Positions 7,090-14,305 of a stretch of DNA of 17,435 bases are shown in pieces. How positions within the stretch are numbered: position 1 is the stretch's first letter; each line of letters begins with the position of its first letter. The notes under the pieces were generated by a model. It made no database searches. It was not told where the DNA came from and worked only from the letters and a program-made list of their open reading frames with translations. This stretch comes from JBBQWZ01 sp038210135 (lineage in GTDB: Bacteria > Acidobacteriota > Terriglobia > Bryobacterales > Bryobacteraceae), in assembly GCA_038210135.1 (NCBI GenBank), contig JBBQWZ010000065.1, positions 1 through 17,435 of the forward strand. Reading direction: 5' to 3'. The position numbers were made by a program, and so were the translations under genes.

Positions 7090-7653
7090 ATGCTGCTTCG
7101 TTGCGCACTCTCTCTGCTGTTTCTGACTTCGTTTGCATCGGCCCAGAGGCCGGATCCGGCCGCCATCCTTGCGGCGCAGAAAAAAGCGATGCAAGCGTTG
7201 TCGTTCATGGACGGCGTTTGGCGTGGACCCGCCTGGACGATTCTGCCTACGGGGAAGCACAGTATCACGCAGACCGAGCGGATCGGTCCGTTCCTCGACG
7301 GCTCGGTGAAGGTCCTTGAAGGCCGTGGTTACGAAACCGATGGCCGCGTGGGTTTTAATGCGTTTGGAACGATTTCCTACGATGTCGAGAAGAAAACGTA
7401 TACGCTGCACTCCTACGCACAAGGCTTCGCTGGCGATTTTGAATTTAAGGTGAGGCCGGACGGCTACGTGTGGGAAATTCCGGCCGGTCCGGGAATGACG
7501 ATCCGCTATACCGCCGTTGTGAAGGACGGGATTTTTCTTGAGGTTGGGGATCAGATGGTCGCCGGCAAAGAGCCGTTCCGCATGTTCGAGATGAGGCTCA
7601 CCCGGGTCGGCGATACGGATTGGCCTAGCGCGGGCGCAGTGCCGCAAAAGTAG
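7090..7653 (+). CDS. Exported DUF1579-like protein
   Basis: The protein is 187 residues starting at ATG 7090, where GGGGA lies about 9 nt upstream and a signal peptide (MLLRCALSLLFLTSFASA) follows at once; the frame stays open further upstream but that part lacks coding character. The body reads as one beta-barrel domain of the DUF1579/lipocalin-like type: FMDGVWRGPAWTI near the start, then GRVGFNAFGTISYDVEKKTYTL, and a final FEMRLTRV. Function is unknown; family members are thought to bind small ligands. Its stop TAG is directly followed by the reverse stop of the convergent lipoprotein gene (TAGCTA), so there is no spacer for a terminator. Confidence 0.78.
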   Translation: MLLRCALSLLFLTSFASAQRPDPAAILAAQKKAMQALSFMDGVWRGPAWTILPTGKHSITQTERIGPFLDGSVKVLEGRGYETDGRVGFNAFGTISYDVEKKTYTLHSYAQGFAGDFEFKVRPDGYVWEIPAGPGMTIRYTAVVKDGIFLEVGDQMVAGKEPFRMFEMRLTRVGDTDWPSAGAVPQK

Positions 7654-8175
7654 CTACTGCAGGCCGACGGACGAAACGATGAGCCCGAGTTCTCGCTGAT
7701 CTTGCGGGGTTGGTGGGAAGGCCTTGTCGAGAGCGAACTCGATCGTCAGCGCCTCGCCTTTCAGAACGCCCGGCGGAACCTCGCGGCGAAACGTGTAGTC
7801 GCCGGCTTTGACATACGTTTCCGCTGGCAGCGCGACACCGCCAGCGGTCGCCGTCAGAGTGACGGACTTCAAGTTGTCGAGAATCACCTGCGGCAGGACG
7901 AATTTCAATTCGAGCGCGGTGGTCTTCTGCGCGGCGCCATCCGGAATCCGCAACGACACGGCGAACTTACCTTCGGTCCAACGCCAGGCGTCGTTTTCAA
8001 CTGCGTGGAAACCGCGGACCAACTGAACCGCGGCGCGCGGATCCGCGACTTGCAAAACGCTGGCGAGTTTTCCGTCGTCCGGCGGGGCTTCCGCTCGCGC
8101 CTTCCGCTTTCGCCGGCAACCCGGCGCTGCGACGACGAACGCGACCAGCGCGAGTACAACGATCAGTCTCCGCAT
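7654..8175 (-). CDS. Lipoprotein with beta domain shared with the GT-C-like membrane protein
   Basis: The protein is 173 residues from ATG 8175; a start at 8196 is also open but would place residues before the signal. The N-terminus is a lipoprotein signal with lipobox AAPGC (Cys20), followed by a basic RRKRKAR segment. Residues about 50-173 form a beta domain aligning with the last 130 residues of the protein at 4172-6064: GFHAVENDAWRW against GWHAAEKGFRWM, and DQRELGLIVSSVGLQ against DPRDLGVIISKIAIR. Function is unknown; the fold may bind carbohydrate or act as a scaffold. The start overlaps the end of the molybdopterin oxidoreductase gene by 13 bp, which indicates translational coupling. 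Confidence 0.78.
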   Translation of the reverse strand: MRRLIVVLALVAFVVAAPGCRRKRKARAEAPPDDGKLASVLQVADPRAAVQLVRGFHAVENDAWRWTEGKFAVSLRIPDGAAQKTTALELKFVLPQVILDNLKSVTLTATAGGVALPAETYVKAGDYTFRREVPPGVLKGEALTIEFALDKAFPPTPQDQRELGLIVSSVGLQ

Positions 8176-10202
8176 TTTTCGATCTGCACCAAGCAATTGT
8201 AGAACGTCGGGCCCTCGCCGAGATCACTGAGCCGATCGGAGGTCAGAACGTTCACGCTCAACTTGTCAGCCGCTTTCTTTGCCCACCGTACGGCGGGCAC
8301 ACGTACGGTGCCTGGCGAGACGACGCCATCGACACGCGCTGTGAGGAGCAGGCTTCCGCGTTCGTTGAACACACGGACAGAATCGCCGTCGTGAATCCCG
8401 CGCGGGCCGGCGTCGGCGGCATGCAGATCCACCTGCGCGGTCGCGCGGTCGACCTCCGGCCGATTGCCGAACGTCGAATTCATCGCGTCGTCCGCTTTCG
8501 CCGAAATCATTTCCAGCGGGTAATGCGCATTGGCCAGCGAACCGTGTCGTGATTCCATCGGCGGCGTGTATTCCATCGCTTCGGGCGACAGCTCGCACTT
8601 ACCGCTTTTCGTGCCGAACGCGCCGGCGGCGTAGGGGAGGAAGGGTGATGGGAGGTTCAGGCGGACCGACTTTTCCGCGTCCAGCCGCTCAAGCGTAACG
8701 CCTTCGAGGAAGGGATGACCGGAGGCGAGGGTGGTCCGGATCAGGTCGTCTTCGGTGTCGTCAAACGCGGAATCGGCGAAGCCCATCCGCTTGGCGAGCA
8801 GGCGGAAAATCTCGACGTTGGATTTGCATTCTCCCGGAGCGGGAAGCGCGGGACGCGCGAGTTGCACGTAATAGTGGCCGTAGGCGCGATACAAATCGGT
8901 GTGTTCGAGGAAGGTCGTGACGGGCAACAGGATATCGGCGTAATCGGCGGAGTCCGTCTGAAATTGTTCCAGCACCGCGATGAATAGATCGTCGCGCAGA
9001 AATCCTTGGCGGACGAGATTGGCGTTCGGGGCGATGGCGGCCGGGTTCGAGTTATAAACCACCATGGCCTTTACTGGCGGATCGTTTTGCGCCGTCAGAA
9101 CCTTGCCGATCTCGGTCATGTTGAGGAGGCGAGCTTCGCGTCCGAGCGCGGACTTGTGTTGCAGGTCCGGCATCTCGAGTCCGCGCAAATTGAAATGAAA
9201 AGCCCCACTGGTGGTGAGTTGCAGTCCTCCACCGACGTCGCGCCAACTGCCGGTCAATGCGGCGAGCGACGCGATGGCGCGGACAGCGGTTCCGCCTCGC
9301 TCGCTGCGCTGCACGCCATAGTTGACGCGGATCACGGCGGGCTTGGTCGTCGCATATTCACGGGCCAGCGAAACTACATCCTCCCGGCCGATGCCGGTAA
9401 GCGCTTCGACGCGCTCCGGAGGATACCGGGCGACCAGTTTCCGCAGATCGTCGAAGCCGGTAGTGTACTTGTCGACGTACTCGGCGTCATGCAGATTCTC
9501 GCCGAGGATGACGTGCATCAGACCCAAGGCGAGGGCGAGGTCGCTGCCGGGATGGACGAAGAAATGTTTGTCCGCAACCGAGCCGGTACGATTCTTCACC
9601 GGATCGATCACATAAAACTTAGCGCCATTGCGCCGCGCTTCGACGATGAAGGGCCAAAGGTGCACATTAGTGCCGAGTACGTTCGCGCCCCAGGCCAGGA
9701 TGAATTTCGAATGCTGGAATTGCTCCGGCTCGGTGCCGTAGCGGAAGCCATTGGTCATCATCAGCCCGACGCCGCCGGCGTTCGAGCAAATCGTGCGGTC
9801 GAGCCGCGACGCGCCCAGCCGGTGGAAGAATCGACGGTCCATGCCGGATCCGTTGAGCAGGCCCATGGTGCCGGCGTAGCTGTATGGAAGGATCGCTTCG
9901 CTGCCGAATTGGTCAGTAACCTTGCGGAGTTTTTCGGCGGTGGTATCGAGTGCTTCGTCCCAGCTGATGCGCGCGAATTTGCCTTCCCCCTTGGCGCCGA
10001 CGCGCTTTTGCGGATAGAGCAAACGATCGGGAGAGTATTCGCGTTCGAGATATTGCGCGACTTTGCCGCACAGGAAACCGCGTGTCACCGGATGCGCCGG
10101 ATCGCCGCGGAGCTTGCTGCCGACGCCCTTGGCGTCCACGTTCACAAGCAGTGAACAGCAGTCCGGGCAATCGAGGGCACAAACCGAATGACGTGCTTCC
10201 AC
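8163..10202 (-). CDS. Molybdopterin (bis-MGD) oxidoreductase, DMSO-reductase superfamily
   Basis: The protein is 679 residues from GTG 10202. Family members begin a few residues before a four-cysteine iron-sulfur motif, seen here as Cys8, Cys12, Cys16 and Cys45 (CALDCPDCC ... GFLCGK), with an extra Cys15. The molybdopterin domain follows (WDEALD, YSYAGTMGLL, MDRRFFHRLGAS, DRTICSNAGG); Cys139 or Ser140 is a candidate Mo ligand. The C-terminal cofactor-binding domain has MISAKADDAMNSTFGN and HDGDSVRVFNERG. No Tat signal is present, so it should be cytoplasmic. The substrate is not identifiable. The frame extends upstream to 10502 but would overlap the divergent gene. GTG at 10202 lacks a Shine-Dalgarno and is preceded by TATAAT at -12 to -7. 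The gene overlaps a lipoprotein gene downstream. Confidence 0.85.
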   Translation of the reverse strand: MEARHSVCALDCPDCCSLLVNVDAKGVGSKLRGDPAHPVTRGFLCGKVAQYLEREYSPDRLLYPQKRVGAKGEGKFARISWDEALDTTAEKLRKVTDQFGSEAILPYSYAGTMGLLNGSGMDRRFFHRLGASRLDRTICSNAGGVGLMMTNGFRYGTEPEQFQHSKFILAWGANVLGTNVHLWPFIVEARRNGAKFYVIDPVKNRTGSVADKHFFVHPGSDLALALGLMHVILGENLHDAEYVDKYTTGFDDLRKLVARYPPERVEALTGIGREDVVSLAREYATTKPAVIRVNYGVQRSERGGTAVRAIASLAALTGSWRDVGGGLQLTTSGAFHFNLRGLEMPDLQHKSALGREARLLNMTEIGKVLTAQNDPPVKAMVVYNSNPAAIAPNANLVRQGFLRDDLFIAVLEQFQTDSADYADILLPVTTFLEHTDLYRAYGHYYVQLARPALPAPGECKSNVEIFRLLAKRMGFADSAFDDTEDDLIRTTLASGHPFLEGVTLERLDAEKSVRLNLPSPFLPYAAGAFGTKSGKCELSPEAMEYTPPMESRHGSLANAHYPLEMISAKADDAMNSTFGNRPEVDRATAQVDLHAADAGPRGIHDGDSVRVFNERGSLLLTARVDGVVSPGTVRVPAVRWAKKAADKLSVNVLTSDRLSDLGEGPTFYNCLVQIEKCGD

Positions 10203-10208
10203 AAACGT

Positions 10209-10214
10209 ATTATA
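10209..10214 (-). promoter_or_regulatory. -10 element (TATAAT) of a probable leaderless promoter
   Basis: On the minus strand TATAAT ends 6 nt before the GTG start codon at 10202. With normal promoter geometry transcription would begin at or next to the G of GTG, giving a leaderless mRNA. No Shine-Dalgarno is present. A -35 element is not clear (CCACCT at the expected spacing). Confidence 0.5.
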
Positions 10215-10293
10215 AGGGTGCTCCGGCGCGGAGGTGGGCGTCCAGGAGCCGTGCCGAATTCTGTGATAGCGTAATCGGCAGGAGCACTCCGTA

Positions 10294-10995
10294 ATGCGCG
10301 TAACGGTCCTCTCATTGATTTGCCTCTCCACGGTTTCCGCGCAGCCGCGCGCGGGAACCCCTTTGCATCCGGGCGGCGCGCCTGGCCCGAAGTCGCCGAC
10401 GCCCAGCGTGCTGCGACCGGGAACGCCGACGCAAACCGCTGCGCCCGCGCGCCAGGGATTCTCCAATGGATCGGCGATCACGCGTCCTGGATCGGTCGGC
10501 AATCCCGCGGGGCAAGGAGTGCGGCGGCAAACGCGGCGTCCCGTGAATACGATCCTGGTTCCGTACTATGCTTCTCCCTACTACGGACCGTCGGCGCCGA
10601 ATGGCTATCCGGACGAGCAGCCCGCACCCGTTTCGCAGTATGGTTCGCAGGGTGTCTATCTGAATCGCGAGTACCAGCCGGAGCGAATCAATCCGGTGAT
10701 GCGGGATTACTCGAATGCTCCGCTGCCCGAGACGATGCGGCAGGAGCACGCGCCACTTCAGGTGTACGATGCGCCGGTGAACTTAGGGAATCAGCGGGAC
10801 GACGAGCCGACGATTTATCTGCTGGCGTTGAAGGACCAGAATGTGATTCCGGCCTTGGCCTATTGGGTCGAAGGCGACACGCTTCGCTACGTCACGCGGC
10901 AGCACGCGATCAATCTGATTTCGCTCGACCTCATCGATCGCGATTTCTCGATGAAGCTGAATCGCGAACGCAACATCGAATTCAAGCTGCCATAA
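10294..10995 (+). CDS. Secreted proline-rich protein with conserved C-terminal domain
   Basis: The protein is 233 residues. A short signal peptide (MRVTVLSLICLSTVSAQ) is followed by about 150 residues of Pro/Gly/Arg/Tyr-rich, low-complexity sequence. A compact C-terminal domain follows: IYLLALKDQNVIPALAYWVEGDTLRYVT ... SLDLIDRDFSMKLNRERNIEFKLP. This tail pattern occurs in many exported acidobacterial proteins of unknown function. AGGAG (10280-10284) lies 9 nt before the ATG. The gene is divergent from the molybdopterin oxidoreductase with a 91-bp gap that must hold both promoters. Function is unknown; the disordered part suggests a cell-envelope or extracellular location. Confidence 0.8.
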   Translation: MRVTVLSLICLSTVSAQPRAGTPLHPGGAPGPKSPTPSVLRPGTPTQTAAPARQGFSNGSAITRPGSVGNPAGQGVRRQTRRPVNTILVPYYASPYYGPSAPNGYPDEQPAPVSQYGSQGVYLNREYQPERINPVMRDYSNAPLPETMRQEHAPLQVYDAPVNLGNQRDDEPTIYLLALKDQNVIPALAYWVEGDTLRYVTRQHAINLISLDLIDRDFSMKLNRERNIEFKLP

Positions 10996-11076
10996 GGCCG
11001 AGCCTGTCTCACTTTGCTGAAGGGCGACCGAACGGACCGGATCACTCGCCCTCCGAACCGCTATCCTGACTGTGGA

Positions 11077-12669
11077 ATGACCTCCGCCGAACACATGCGC
11101 GGGCTCGTAAACAGCCTTCAGGAACTCGAAGATAAACTCCGCCAGGGCGGAGGGCCGAAGAAAATCGAAAAGCAGCATAAGGATGGAAAGCTGACGGCGC
11201 GGGAGCGCGTCCGCACACTGATCGATCCGGGCTCGCCGTTCGTCGAAATCGGTCTGCTGATCGCTTACGACCTGTACGACGGCCAGGCACCAGGCGCGGG
11301 TGTCGTCACCGGACTAGCCAAGATCGAAGGACGCCCGGCCGTGATCGTCGCAAACGACGCGACGGTGAAAGCCGGATCGTGGTGGCCGGAAACGATTCCC
11401 AAAATTCTGCGCGCGCAGGAAATCGCGATGCGGAACCGGCTTCCGATCGTTTATCTCGTCGATTCGGCCGGTGTGAATCTGCCCTATCAAGATGGGATAT
11501 TTCCCGGTCAGTACGGGGCTGCGCGGATTTTCTATTACAACTCGCTGATGCGCCGGAAGCTGCACGTTCCGCAGATCGCCGCGGTAATGGGCATGTGCAT
11601 CGCGGGCGGCGCGTACTTGCCCGCTCTATCCGACGTGATCCTAATGGTCGAGGGAACTTCCTTCATGGGCCTCGGCGGACCCAACCTCGTGAAGGGCGCC
11701 GTCGGCCAGGTGACCGATGCGGAAACACTCGGCGGAGCCGCGATGCACACGCGCATCAGCGGCGTCGCGCACTACATGGCGAAGGACGACGCCGAGTGCC
11801 TGGGGATGATCCGGCAACGCTTCCGCGAGCTGCCACTGCCAGTGCCCGCTCCGTTTGAACCGAAGCCTCCGGCCAAATCGGCAGAGGGTCTGTACGACCT
11901 GATGCCCGCCGATCACCGGCTGCCTTACAGCGTCGAGGAAGTAATCGCGCGGCTCGTCGATGCCGACGAGTATGTCGAGTTCCAGCCGGCGCACGCACCG
12001 GAAATGATTTGCGCCGAGGCGCGTTGGAACGGCCGACCGGTCGGGATCATCGCGAATCGGCGGGGCTTCTTGAAGACGTCGACCGGTCCACGCATCGGCG
12101 GGATCGTGTATACGGAATCCGCACGCAAGGTCGCGTATTTCGTCGAAAACGCGGAGCGCCGTGGTCTTCCACTGATCTATCTGCAGGACGTCTCCGGCTT
12201 CATGGTCGGCGTCGATGCGGAGCAGGGCGCGATCATCCGCGCCGGAGCTGAGATGGTCGAGTCGATGGCCTGCGCCAGTGTGCCGAAAATTATTCTGACA
12301 CTGAATCACGCGAGCGGCGCGGGATATTACGCGATGGCCGGGCAGGGATTCGATCCTCATTTCAGCTTTGGCTGGCCGACGGCGCGCATCGGCGTGATGG
12401 AAGGCGATTCCGCAGTCCAGGCCGTCCATGGACCGGAACTCGAACGTTTCAAGAAATCCGGCGAGGCGATTCCTGAAGAATTGCAAAAGCGTATCGACCA
12501 AACGCGCGGCGATTACGAACGGTGGCTCGACGCGCGATTTGCCGCCGCTCGCGGCAACGTGGACGCGCTGCTTGATCCACTCGAGACGCGCCGCGTCATC
12601 GGCTTCGTACTCGAAAGCGCGTGCGCACGCGGGCATCGCGAACACCTGGCCGTCGAAACAATCGGCTGA
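11077..12669 (+). CDS. Acyl-CoA carboxylase carboxyltransferase (beta) subunit
   Basis: The protein is 530 residues from ATG 11077, the usual length for biotin-dependent carboxyltransferase beta subunits of the methylcrotonoyl-/propionyl-CoA type. The open frame extends 21 codons further upstream without a start signal. The N-terminal crotonase-like half shows LVDSAGVNLPYQ (128-138), GGAYLPALSD (177-186) and GLGGPNLVKGAVGQ (198-211). The C-terminal half shows LQDVSGFMVG (369-378) and ASGAGYYAMAG (412-422). It moves carboxyl groups from carboxybiotin to an acyl-CoA. The overall pattern is nearest methylcrotonoyl-CoA carboxylase, but the usual VMGGEQA segment reads VMEGDSA here, so substrate is left open. 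The partner biotin carboxylase/carrier subunit is absent from this window. Confidence 0.88.
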   Translation: MTSAEHMRGLVNSLQELEDKLRQGGGPKKIEKQHKDGKLTARERVRTLIDPGSPFVEIGLLIAYDLYDGQAPGAGVVTGLAKIEGRPAVIVANDATVKAGSWWPETIPKILRAQEIAMRNRLPIVYLVDSAGVNLPYQDGIFPGQYGAARIFYYNSLMRRKLHVPQIAAVMGMCIAGGAYLPALSDVILMVEGTSFMGLGGPNLVKGAVGQVTDAETLGGAAMHTRISGVAHYMAKDDAECLGMIRQRFRELPLPVPAPFEPKPPAKSAEGLYDLMPADHRLPYSVEEVIARLVDADEYVEFQPAHAPEMICAEARWNGRPVGIIANRRGFLKTSTGPRIGGIVYTESARKVAYFVENAERRGLPLIYLQDVSGFMVGVDAEQGAIIRAGAEMVESMACASVPKIILTLNHASGAGYYAMAGQGFDPHFSFGWPTARIGVMEGDSAVQAVHGPELERFKKSGEAIPEELQKRIDQTRGDYERWLDARFAAARGNVDALLDPLETRRVIGFVLESACARGHREHLAVETIG

Positions 12670-12768
12670 CACCATCGACTCTTATTTGCCGTGGTCGCGA
12701 GCAACATCGCTCACCCTACATTCCACAGGCCAAGTACACAAGCCGCTGTCGTGACCCGCGAGGCGTCA

Positions 12769-12774
12769 TACTAT
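12769..12774 (+). promoter_or_regulatory. -10-like element (TACTAT) before the DUF4242 gene
   Basis: TACTAT ends 7 nt before the ATG at 12782, which has no Shine-Dalgarno upstream. The geometry fits a leaderless or 1-2-nt-leader transcript. A -35 element is not evident. Confidence 0.4.
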
Positions 12775-12781
12775 AGCGACC

Positions 12782-13054
12782 ATGCCAAAGTACGTCATCG
12801 AACGAAATATTCCGAACGCGGGAAGCATGCCTGCCGACCAATTACAGGCGATTTCACAGCAGTCATGCGGCGTGCTTCGCCAAATGGGGAGCCAGATCCA
12901 GTGGCTTCAAAGCTACGTGACCGCGGATAAGATCTACTGCGTGTACATCGCACCCGACGAAGCGTCAATCCGCGAACATGCGAGCACAGGCGGATTTCCC
13001 GCCGACCGCGTCAGCAAGGTCACCTCGATCATCGATCCCACAACAGCGGAATAA
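12782..13054 (+). CDS. DUF4242 family small protein
   Basis: The protein is 90 residues and matches the DUF4242 pattern: MPKYVIERNIPNAG at the start, WLQSYVTADKIYCVYIAP in the middle, and IREHASTGGFPADRVSKVTSIIDPTTAE at the end. Family members are small ferredoxin-like-fold proteins, some annotated as nickel-binding, with His in the REHA helix as a candidate ligand. It has no signal peptide and should be cytoplasmic. It appears to be monocistronic, 112 bp after the carboxyltransferase gene, with its own -10-like box and no Shine-Dalgarno. Confidence 0.85.
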   Translation: MPKYVIERNIPNAGSMPADQLQAISQQSCGVLRQMGSQIQWLQSYVTADKIYCVYIAPDEASIREHASTGGFPADRVSKVTSIIDPTTAE

Positions 13055-13115
13055 CCGTGCCGGCTGGCCCAAATTAACGCCTGATTTGAGCAGCTGGATT
13101 GCACTTGCGCCTCGA

Positions 13116-13742
13116 CTATTGACGGCCGACGATCGCGCTTGCTTTCGGTTCGCCTTTGATCTTGACGTTGCGAAAATCACCGAATTCATCAAAGGAGCCG
13201 AGTCCGACGCGGCCATGGCGGAGGCTGAGGTCGTACGCGTCGAGGCTGAGGTTCCGCTTGCCGTTGACTTCGACATGGCATCGGCCGGCGTCGCCGTCGA
13301 AGACCAGTTTCACCGGTGTCCAATCCTGCGTGGGCAGAGATGCGGGTCCGTCGAGTGCGGAGATTCGAACGCGCTCGCCGCCGAAGACATGGAACATTCC
13401 GTTATGATGCACCTGATCGGTCGCCGAGTCAGACGAGATGTGGGCGTAGTTGTAGTGATCCTTATCCTGCCATGAGTAGACGATGATCAAGCTGCGCTTG
13501 CCGCGCCGGATGTCGGCTTCGACGGTGACTTTTCGAAATGGCTCGGTCTCGGCAAGCGCGAATTTCTGCGGCCGGCGAGGGAGTCCGGGAGGCGGAGTGC
13601 CGGGCGTGCGGAGACTTAATTCGGTCGGGGTGACGACCCAGTCGGCAAGGTTCTGCACGGTCCAGCGGAAGCCGAAGGCGTCGAGGGAATCAGCGGCGAA
13701 AGCCAGCGCGGCGAGCAGCAGCGCGCAACAAAAAGGACGCAT
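13116..13742 (-). CDS. Exported concanavalin-like (LamG/DUF1080-type) domain protein
   Basis: The protein is 208 residues from ATG 13742, where a signal peptide begins (MRPFCCALLLAALAFAAD). The frame is open to 13877, but that extension would overlap the divergent VOC gene. The body is a beta-sandwich of the concanavalin/laminarin-G kind: FRKVTVEADIRRGKRSLIIVYSWQDKDHYNYAHI, DWTPVKLVFDGDAGRCHVEVNG, and the closing GRVGLGSFDEFGDFRNVKIKG, which is characteristic of DUF1080-like domains. Such domains bind or cleave carbohydrate; I see no clear catalytic residues. It is convergent with the DUF4242 gene (61-bp gap, no hairpin seen). Confidence 0.75.
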   Translation of the reverse strand: MRPFCCALLLAALAFAADSLDAFGFRWTVQNLADWVVTPTELSLRTPGTPPPGLPRRPQKFALAETEPFRKVTVEADIRRGKRSLIIVYSWQDKDHYNYAHISSDSATDQVHHNGMFHVFGGERVRISALDGPASLPTQDWTPVKLVFDGDAGRCHVEVNGKRNLSLDAYDLSLRHGRVGLGSFDEFGDFRNVKIKGEPKASAIVGRQ

Positions 13743-13809
13743 ACGGGCTGATGCTAACACGGCCCGGGCAGGCTTACCCTGAGCAGGTTTTAGGTACTCT
13801 ACGGCAGAC

Positions 13810-14193
13810 ATGACTCGGCCTCGGATTGGCAGCATCGCCCCGTGTTTCATCTCGCGGAACGTTCCGGCAGGAATCAAGTTTTATCAATTGCTCGGCTTCG
13901 AGATTGAGTATCAGGTGCCGGGCGACGACGTATTCTTCGCGATCGTGCAACGTGACGGCGCGATGATTTTCCTGAAGTCGGTGGAGGCGGATCCGTTGCC
14001 GAATTCGCTGCGCAATGCGTCGGCGCGCTGGGATGCTTATATGTCGGTCGAGGATCCGGATGGGCTGGCAACGGAGTTCCTGTCGCGCGGCTTGGTATTC
14101 ACCTCGCCTCTGCAGGATACGCACGATGGGTTGCGCGGGTTTGAGTTGAAGGACGCGGACGGGTATGTGCGGTTCTTTGGTCGTTCGCGGTAG
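13810..14193 (+). CDS. Single-domain VOC (bleomycin-resistance-like) protein
   Basis: The protein is 127 residues, the normal length for a single glyoxalase/bleomycin-resistance subunit that dimerises to form two sites. It shows APCFISRNVPAGIKFYQLLGFEI at the start and ends with GFELKDADGYVRFFGRS, in which the usual metal-ligand Glu position of the last strand is not obvious (VRFFG in place of [IL]-E-[FL]), so the protein may bind rather than catalyse. It has no signal peptide. It is divergent from the concanavalin-like gene with a 67-bp gap. No strong Shine-Dalgarno is visible. Confidence 0.82.
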   Translation: MTRPRIGSIAPCFISRNVPAGIKFYQLLGFEIEYQVPGDDVFFAIVQRDGAMIFLKSVEADPLPNSLRNASARWDAYMSVEDPDGLATEFLSRGLVFTSPLQDTHDGLRGFELKDADGYVRFFGRSR

Positions 14194-14213
14194 GAATGCT
14201 TTTCCGGAATTAT

Positions 14214-14239
14214 CGGGAGCCCTCTCGCTCTCGCTCCCG
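14214..14239. repeat. Hairpin 1 between convergent genes
   Basis: CGGGAGC (14214-14220) and GCTCCCG (14233-14239) form a 7-bp stem with a 12-nt loop, 20 bp after the VOC stop codon. There is no T-tract. It may assist termination of the plus-strand gene. Confidence 0.4.
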
Positions 14240-14274
14240 GTGCAAGCCATCCTGGCAGTGGGAGAGTTGGTAAA

Positions 14275-14292
14275 CGTGACCTTACGGTCACG
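14275..14292. repeat. Hairpin 2 between convergent genes (REP-like or terminator)
   Basis: CGTGACC (14275-14281) and GGTCACG (14286-14292) form a perfect 7-bp stem with a TTAC tetraloop, 13 bp beyond the stop of the minus-strand dehydrogenase. With hairpin 1 it fills the 112-bp gap between two converging genes. The position suits a bidirectional terminator or a dispersed palindromic repeat followed by GCTCGCTCGCTG. Confidence 0.5.
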
Positions 14293-14305
14293 GCTCGCTC
14301 GCTGA

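Noticed and set aside
9006..10154. A 382-codon plus-strand open frame
   Set aside because: It is antisense to the molybdopterin oxidoreductase, which carries recognisable cysteine and cofactor motifs; no known domain is visible in the plus-strand translation.
10203..10502. N-terminal extension of the molybdopterin oxidoreductase
   Set aside because: The frame is open, but it would overlap the divergent secreted-protein gene and lacks family resemblance. The TATAAT box and the first Cys motif support GTG 10202.
11641..12675. A 344-codon minus-strand open frame
   Set aside because: It is antisense to the carboxyltransferase gene, which has all the family motifs; no known domain is visible in the minus-strand frame.
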